This document shows positions 12,719-17,202 of a stretch of 17,202 bases of DNA, in pieces. Positions within the stretch are counted from its first letter, which is position 1. Each line of letters opens with the position of its first letter. Made by a program: the position numbers and the translations under genes. Source of the DNA: Halobacteriales archaeon QH_8_67_36 (lineage in GTDB: Archaea; Halobacteriota; Halobacteria; Halobacteriales; Haloarculaceae); the NCBI GenBank assembly GCA_003021755.1, contig PXQZ01000128.1, positions 1 to 17,202 on the forward strand, given 5' to 3'. A model generated the notes under the pieces. That model made no database searches. It had not been told where the DNA came from and was given only the letters and a program-made list of their open reading frames with translations.

Positions 12719-14026
12719 ATGGAGACTGACGAGGCCGTCACCACCGACCGATCGGCGCCCGTCGCTGCGGACGCCTCCGGCTGGATAGACGTACCGCTGG
12801 TCACGCTGGCCGTCGTGAGCGTGCTCGTCACCGTCTTCGCCGGACTGCTGCAGGTGAGCTATGGGGCGTTCGAGCTCTCCTTCGGGGAGGCGTGGACGAC
12901 GGTGTTTGACCCGGCGCTGCTCTCGAATCCGGCGGTCTGGAAGGCGTTTCTGCTGGGAACCGAACTGCCCACCCTTCGGCCCCGATCCATCGTCGTCTGG
13001 AACATCCGGATGCCGCGTGTCGCCGTCGGCCTGCTGGTCGGAGCGAACCTCGGCGTCGCGGGCACGATATTCCAGGCCGTCACCCGGAACGACCTGGCCA
13101 GCCCCCAGACGCTCGGTGTCAACGCCGGCGCCGGACTGGCCGTGCTGCTGACGCTCGTCGTCTACACGGGGCTGACGCATCTCCTGCCGTTGGTGGCGGC
13201 GCTCGGTGGCGCGGTGGCGTTTTTCCTCGTCTATGCCATCGCCTGGAACGGCGGGACGAGCCCCGTCAGGCTGATACTCGCCGGTATCATCGTCGCGACG
13301 GTGTTCAACGCCCTCCAGACGGCCCTGTTTTTCGTCGCCGACGACCTCGGCGTCGTCCAGACGGCACTGGCCTGGACGACCGGGTCCCTGACGGGGGTCG
13401 ACTGGGCGGAGTTCCGGATTATCCTCCCGGTAACGCTCGTCGGACTCCCGCTGTCCGTCGCCGGCGCCAGACATCTGAACGTGCTGGTCCTGGGCGAGGG
13501 GACCGCGAAGTCGCTCGGTATGAACGTCGAGCGGATGCGCTTTGGCCTCTCCGGCGTGGCGATACTCACCGCCAGTTCGGCCATCGCCGTCGCCGGTATC
13601 GTCGGCTTCGTCGGGCTCATCGTGCCGCATCTGGTTCGGACTATCGTCGGCAGCGACTACCGTCGCATCGTCCTCGGCTCCGTCTTCGTCGGGCCGGCGC
13701 TGGTCGCCGTCGCCGACGTGGGGTCCCGGCTCGGCGCCACGATGTTCGTCTTCATGGTCGGCGTCAGCGGTGTCGCGACCGCGGGGGTGTTCGTCTTCGT
13801 GGGGCTAGCCCTCTCCCTCTACGACCCGGACCGCATCGACAGGCGCTACCGCCGGTTCGTAGCTGGCGCCGCCGTCGTCGGCCTCCTGGCGTTCGGCGTG
13901 ACGGCGCTGCTCGGCGGTCCCGGCGTCAGTGACTCGCAGGTCCCGGTCGGCATCGTGACCGGGCTTATCGGCGGCCCGTACTTCCTCTATCTGATGCGGC
14001 GACGCCAGCAAATCGGTGACCTCTAA
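12719..14026 (+). CDS. FecCD/BtuC-type ABC permease with an extra segment before the last helix
   Basis: The 435-residue protein has FecCD landmarks: NIRMPRVAVGLLVGANLGVA at 95-114, QAVTRNDLASPQTLGVNAGA at 119-138, the ATPase-contact region around LGMNVERMR at 266-274, and GFVGLIVPHLVR at 296-307. The family is usually 330-350 residues. Here about 67 residues (341-407), with two apparent membrane helices and a basic loop DRRYRRF, sit between ADVGSRLG and VPVGIVTGLIGGPYFLY, which are normally almost adjacent. ATG 12719 is chosen over upstream in-frame starts because the latter fall inside the binding-protein gene and encode a non-acidic shadow. The TAA shares its last A with the ATPase start. 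Confidence 0.85.
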   Translation: METDEAVTTDRSAPVAADASGWIDVPLVTLAVVSVLVTVFAGLLQVSYGAFELSFGEAWTTVFDPALLSNPAVWKAFLLGTELPTLRPRSIVVWNIRMPRVAVGLLVGANLGVAGTIFQAVTRNDLASPQTLGVNAGAGLAVLLTLVVYTGLTHLLPLVAALGGAVAFFLVYAIAWNGGTSPVRLILAGIIVATVFNALQTALFFVADDLGVVQTALAWTTGSLTGVDWAEFRIILPVTLVGLPLSVAGARHLNVLVLGEGTAKSLGMNVERMRFGLSGVAILTASSAIAVAGIVGFVGLIVPHLVRTIVGSDYRRIVLGSVFVGPALVAVADVGSRLGATMFVFMVGVSGVATAGVFVFVGLALSLYDPDRIDRRYRRFVAGAAVVGLLAFGVTALLGGPGVSDSQVPVGIVTGLIGGPYFLYLMRRRQQIGDL

Positions 14027-14874
14027 TGGCAACACGAGACAGCGACGACAGAACGGAGCGCGTACAGCTATCGGCGACCGAGGCGTCCGCCCGGGACAGC
14101 GCCCTCTCCGCGACCGACCTCGAACTGGGCTACCCCACCAGCGAGGGGCCCGTCGTCACCATCGACCGCCTCGACATCCCCGCGGGCGAGATTACGGCGC
14201 TGGTCGGGCCGAACGGGAGCGGGAAGAGCACCCTCATCAGATCGCTGGCCGACCAGCTGGCGCCGGACAGCGGGGAGATACTGCTGCAGGGCGAGGACAT
14301 CGCGAGCTACGACGGCAAGGCGCTGGCCCGGGAACTGGGCCACCTCTCACAGGAGAACGACGCGCCCGCCTCGGTCAGCGTCGAGGACCTCGTCTTCCAC
14401 GGCCGCTACCCGTACCGGGGCTTTTTCGGCGCGGTGGACGCCGACGACCGCGAGGCCGTCGAGCGGGCCATCGACCTCGCGGGCGTCGACCACCTCCGCG
14501 AGGAGAACGTCGGCAACCTCTCGGGCGGCCAGAAACAGCTGGCCTTTATCGCGATGGTGCTGGCCCAGGAGACGGACGTGCTCCTGCTCGACGAGCCCAC
14601 GACGTATCTGGACCTTCACCACCGGCTCCGCGTGATGGAAACCGTCGAACGACTCAACGCCGAACGCGGCGTCACGGTCGCCGTCGTCCTCCACGACATC
14701 GCGCAGGCGGCCCGCTTTGCGGACTACCTCATCGCGCTGGACGACGGCGAGGTGTACGACTGGGGGCCGCCGACCGACGTCGTGACCGAAGCGCTACTCC
14801 GGGACGTCTTCGACGTGCAGGCGGCCGTGCGCCACACGCCGGAACCGGAGATAACGCCCCGGCGCTCCCTGTGA
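14026..14874 (+). CDS. ABC transporter ATP-binding protein, FepC/BtuD-type (iron-chelate import)
   Basis: In this 282-residue ATPase Walker A is GPNGSGKST at 61-69, Q-loop Q109 (LSQEN), signature LSGGQKQLAF at 165-174, Walker B LLLDEP at 186-191 with the D-loop at YLDL, and switch H223 in VLHDIAQA. The family normally has Arg three residues after LSGGQ (QRQR); this one has Leu, a mild departure. A 25-residue hydrophilic N-terminal extension precedes the domain. It powers the permease whose stop codon overlaps its ATG by one base. The next gene starts two bases after its TGA, so transcription continues into an unknown protein. Confidence 0.9.
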   Translation: MATRDSDDRTERVQLSATEASARDSALSATDLELGYPTSEGPVVTIDRLDIPAGEITALVGPNGSGKSTLIRSLADQLAPDSGEILLQGEDIASYDGKALARELGHLSQENDAPASVSVEDLVFHGRYPYRGFFGAVDADDREAVERAIDLAGVDHLREENVGNLSGGQKQLAFIAMVLAQETDVLLLDEPTTYLDLHHRLRVMETVERLNAERGVTVAVVLHDIAQAARFADYLIALDDGEVYDWGPPTDVVTEALLRDVFDVQAAVRHTPEPEITPRRSL

Positions 14875-14876
14875 CC

Positions 14877-15704
14877 ATGGTCGGCCGCACGCTGTCCGAT
14901 ATCAGAGCCCGGCTGGACGACCTCTCGGTGGCGGTCGGTCCCTACAGAGTCGTCAGCGCCAAGACGGGCGACGGCCCGTTCCCGGTCACCGGCCGGCAGT
15001 TCCCGGACCGGGCGACGGCGGCGGAGGCCGCGACCGTCGCCTCGGCGTACCGGCGCGCACTGCGTCGGTACGACCCCCGCGTCACCGTCCACGACCTCGT
15101 GGTCACGGAGTCGGCGACGCTGGACGCCGCGAGCCCGGCCCCGCCACGGACGCTCCCGGAGTACTGCCACAGCGTCGCGGGGGCGCTGTTCGAGACGCTC
15201 TCGGACCGCCACGCGCCGGTCGAGCGGACGGTCATGGACGCGTATCTCGCGGCCGCCGAGCGGACGGCGGACCGCGAGCGCCTCTGTCTGACGATGCTCG
15301 AACGGTCGGCGGACGCACTTGCGAGACAGCTCTCGGCCGACGAGCAGGCGAGGGTACTGCTAGCGACGGCGGAGCGGCTTCCGACCCGCTCGGTCGGCGA
15401 CGAACCCCTCGTCGGGACGCTCGAATCGCTCCAGCGGACGGGACTGCTCCGGGAATATGCCGTCGAACCGGTTCCGGCCGAGACGGGCCGGCGGTCGAAA
15501 CGCGTCACGGTCGAGGGGTACCGGCCGTCGCTCTCGTCGGACCGCTGCCCGGTCCTGCCCGTCGTCGTGGAGTTGCTTCGACGGACGGCCGTCGCACCCA
15601 GTATCACCGGGACGACGCGCACGGCGGCGGGCTGGGAGTTCGTCGTCGCGACGGCGGGCGACATGCCCGCCGACGGTCTTTCGGTCGTGTCGACACGTGT
15701 TTGA
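14877..15704 (+). CDS. Haloarchaeal protein of unknown function, last gene of the chelate-importer operon
   Basis: I recall proteins with this N-terminal layout (MVG-TL-DI, then GxYxVV-x-GD-P-PV-G-F-RATA, then YRRALRRYDP) from other haloarchaea, but know no function. The first 75 residues look like a small alpha/beta domain that may bind a ligand. Residues 90-170 are a helical bundle (HSVAGALFETLSDRHAPVER, then ERLCLTMLERSADALARQL), and the last 80 are beta-like, ending VVSTRV. There is no signal peptide or membrane helix, so it is cytoplasmic. ATG 14877 lies two bases after the ATPase stop, so it is probably translated from the same mRNA and regulated by iron. It might be a regulator, a chelate-processing protein or an unrelated passenger. 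Confidence 0.7.
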   Translation: MVGRTLSDIRARLDDLSVAVGPYRVVSAKTGDGPFPVTGRQFPDRATAAEAATVASAYRRALRRYDPRVTVHDLVVTESATLDAASPAPPRTLPEYCHSVAGALFETLSDRHAPVERTVMDAYLAAAERTADRERLCLTMLERSADALARQLSADEQARVLLATAERLPTRSVGDEPLVGTLESLQRTGLLREYAVEPVPAETGRRSKRVTVEGYRPSLSSDRCPVLPVVVELLRRTAVAPSITGTTRTAAGWEFVVATAGDMPADGLSVVSTRV

Positions 15705-15766
15705 GATTTCGCCGCGAGAGCTGCTGGACCGTAACGAATACAGCAGGTCCCCGAGACGGTGCCTGC
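15705..15766 (+). promoter_or_regulatory. Short gap that may carry a promoter for the thiolase pair
   Basis: An A-rich patch TAACGAATAC at 15732-15741 is centred about 30 bases before the ATG at 15767, consistent with a leaderless start. The evidence is weak, and read-through from the upstream operon is also possible. Confidence 0.28.
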
Positions 15767-16918
15767 ATGGGAGTCGCAGTAATCGGCGCGTCGATGACGA
15801 AGTTCGGGCAGCGCGACGCCTGGCTCCAGTCGCTCCTCTCGCAGGCGGGCGAGGAGTGTCTGGACGACGCCGGCGTCACACCGAACGAGGTAGAGCACCT
15901 GTACGTCTCGAACATGGCCGGCGGCGAGTTCGAGGGCCAGACGGGCGTGATGAACGCCCTCGCCAACGACCTGGGCGTGTTGCCGGCGTACAGCGAACGG
16001 GTCGACCAGACCTCCTCCTCGGGCGGGGCCGGTATCTACGAGGCCTGGCAGTCGGTCGCCTCCGGCGCCAGCGAGATGACGCTGCTCGTCGGCGGGGAGA
16101 AGATGACCCACAAGACGACCGGGCAGGCGACGGATATCATCGCCTCCATCACCCACCCGGCGGAGTACAAACACGGCGTCACCCTCCCCTCCTTTGCGGG
16201 AATGACTGCTCGCCACTATCTGGAACGGTTCGACGCCCCGCGGGAGTCACTGGCCCGCGTCGCCGTCAAGAACCACAGGAACGGCGTCGACAACCCCAAG
16301 GCGCAGTTCCAGAAGGAGATCACGACGGAGACGGCCCTCGAATCGCCAATCATCGCGGACCCGTTGCGGCTGTACGACTTCTGTCCCATCACGGACGGGA
16401 GCGCGGCGATGCTGTTCACCACCGAGGAACGCGCGAAGGATATCACCGACGAGTACGCCGTCGTCTCCGGCATCGGCGGCGCGACGGACACCCACGTCGT
16501 CCACGAGCGCGACGACCCTACGATCATGGGCGGCGTCGTCGACTCCAGCGAGGCGGCCTACGAGATGGCCGGCCTCGCTCCCGAGGACCTCGACGCGGCC
16601 GAACTCCACGACATGTTCACCATCCTCGAGTTCCTCCAGCTGGAGGGTATCGGCGTCGCCGACCAAGGCACCGCCTGGGAACTGGCGATGGACGGCACCA
16701 CCCGGACGGACGGCGACCTGCCCATCAACACCTCGGGCGGGCTCAAGTCAAAGGGCCACCCGCTGGGCGCCAGCGGCGTCGCCCAGGGCGTCGAGATATA
16801 CGAACAGCTCGTCGGCGAGGCCGGCCCGCGACAGGTCGACGCCGACACCGCGCTGGCGTGTAACGTCGGCGGCTTCGGGAACTGTGTCATCACCACCATC
16901 ATGGAGGCAGCGGAATGA
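15767..16918 (+). CDS. Thiolase family protein (beta-ketothiolase catalytic subunit, Ser-His-His type)
   Basis: The 383-residue protein is an SCP-x-like thiolase. The N-terminal block VAVIGASMTKFG, the active-site loop DQTSSSGGAG (80-89), AELHDMF with H281 and GGLKSKGHPLGASG with H331 are all visible. The usual nucleophilic Cys (C-A-S-G) is replaced by S83. A Ser-His-His triad was reported for the catalytic subunits of Haloferax mediterranei beta-ketothiolases (BktB/PhaA), which also need an OB-fold partner like the one encoded next. The expected reaction is condensation or thiolysis of acyl-CoAs in polyhydroxyalkanoate or fatty-acid metabolism. ATG 15767 is chosen because the family N-terminus starts there; its stop overlaps the next start (ATGA). 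Confidence 0.85.
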   Translation: MGVAVIGASMTKFGQRDAWLQSLLSQAGEECLDDAGVTPNEVEHLYVSNMAGGEFEGQTGVMNALANDLGVLPAYSERVDQTSSSGGAGIYEAWQSVASGASEMTLLVGGEKMTHKTTGQATDIIASITHPAEYKHGVTLPSFAGMTARHYLERFDAPRESLARVAVKNHRNGVDNPKAQFQKEITTETALESPIIADPLRLYDFCPITDGSAAMLFTTEERAKDITDEYAVVSGIGGATDTHVVHERDDPTIMGGVVDSSEAAYEMAGLAPEDLDAAELHDMFTILEFLQLEGIGVADQGTAWELAMDGTTRTDGDLPINTSGGLKSKGHPLGASGVAQGVEIYEQLVGEAGPRQVDADTALACNVGGFGNCVITTIMEAAE

Positions 16919-17202
16919 GCCTGGTTGCCGGTATCTGTCCGAACGGCCACGTGTCGTACCCCACCCATCCGCGCTGTCCGGACTGTGGCGAACCGCAGGA
17001 GGAAACCACGGACCTCTCCGAGGAGCGCGCCGAGGTGGTCACGTGGACGACGTCGACGGCGACGCCCCCCGGCGTCCGTGAGCCCAACACGATAGCCATC
17101 GTCGAGTTCGACATCTCGCATCTGGACCTCGAAGACACGTTCGTCCGTGCGCTGGGCCAGGTGACGAGCGACGAGGTCGAGACCGGCGACGTGGTCGAAC
17201 CG
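16915..17202 (+). CDS. DUF35-type OB-fold/zinc-ribbon partner of the thiolase (3' end cut by the window)
   Basis: Ninety-six codons are visible from ATG 16915 with no stop before the window ends. The N-terminus has a rubredoxin-like ribbon in which the first knuckle is C8-x3-H12 (CPNGH) and the second C21-x2-C24 (CPDC), a form I recall in haloarchaeal DUF35 proteins. A beta-rich segment follows (EVVTWTTSTATPPG, TIAIVEFD, then LGQVTSDEVETGD), as in the acyl-CoA-binding OB domain. In haloarchaeal two-subunit thiolases this beta subunit is required for activity. The four-base overlap with the thiolase predicts coupled translation and a stoichiometric complex. Confidence 0.82.
   Translation, partial: MSLVAGICPNGHVSYPTHPRCPDCGEPQEETTDLSEERAEVVTWTTSTATPPGVREPNTIAIVEFDISHLDLEDTFVRALGQVTSDEVETGDVVEP

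Noticed and set aside
15701..15766. Upstream TTG start for the thiolase
   Set aside because: The added 22 residues are not thiolase-like, and the family N-terminus begins at ATG 15767.
1..17202. CRISPR arrays, tRNA or rRNA genes, insertion sequences, attachment sites
   Set aside because: No regularly spaced repeats, RNA-gene landmarks, transposase motifs or terminal repeats were seen on reading both strands.

Overview
The window comes from a haloarchaeon (class Halobacteria). The DNA is GC-rich and the proteins are very acidic. Exported proteins carry twin-arginine signals, two of them followed by a lipobox cysteine. Several genes have haloarchaeal signatures: a PccX-like third carboxylase subunit, a thiolase paired with an OB-fold/zinc-ribbon partner, and apparently leaderless promoters. 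I cannot fix the genus. There are no rRNA or tRNA genes, CRISPR arrays or insertion sequences that I can see.

Layout. (1) 1-753, plus strand: the 3' end of a family 2 glycosyltransferase and a small unknown acidic protein. (2) 7200 down to 754, minus strand: a five-gene operon with joints of +1, +1, -4 and -4 bases. It encodes an FbpA-type ferric-binding lipoprotein, a double-module permease, an ATPase, a GT-C type membrane glycosyltransferase and a Tat-exported gluconate 2-dehydrogenase subunit 3 homologue without its flavoprotein. (3) 8416-7241, minus strand: a homologue of plant reversibly glycosylated polypeptide / UDP-arabinopyranose mutase. (4) 8656-11265, plus strand: a short-chain dehydrogenase that lacks its NAD(P)-binding glycine motif, then pccB and pccX of an acyl-CoA carboxylase. 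(5) 11441-11259, minus strand: a 60-residue zinc-ribbon protein. (6) 11551-15704, plus strand: an iron-chelate or siderophore-type ABC importer (binding protein, permease, ATPase) followed by an unknown protein. (7) 15767-17202, plus strand: a thiolase with Ser in place of the nucleophilic Cys, and the start of its DUF35-type partner.

What ties it together. Four copies of a DtxR-type palindrome, TTTAGG-N4-CCTAAA (one with a single outer mismatch), occur in the window. They sit only in front of the ferric operon, the RGP-like gene and the chelate importer (two copies). This predicts one iron-dependent regulon containing two iron-uptake systems and, unexpectedly, two sugar-handling enzymes (the RGP-like protein and the GT-C transferase) plus an exported redox-type subunit. 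The best candidate for something new is therefore an iron-starvation response that couples ferric uptake to cell-surface glycan change. A carboxylase/reductase operon lies between the two uptake loci without this motif; its promoter region instead carries three related short hairpin motifs.
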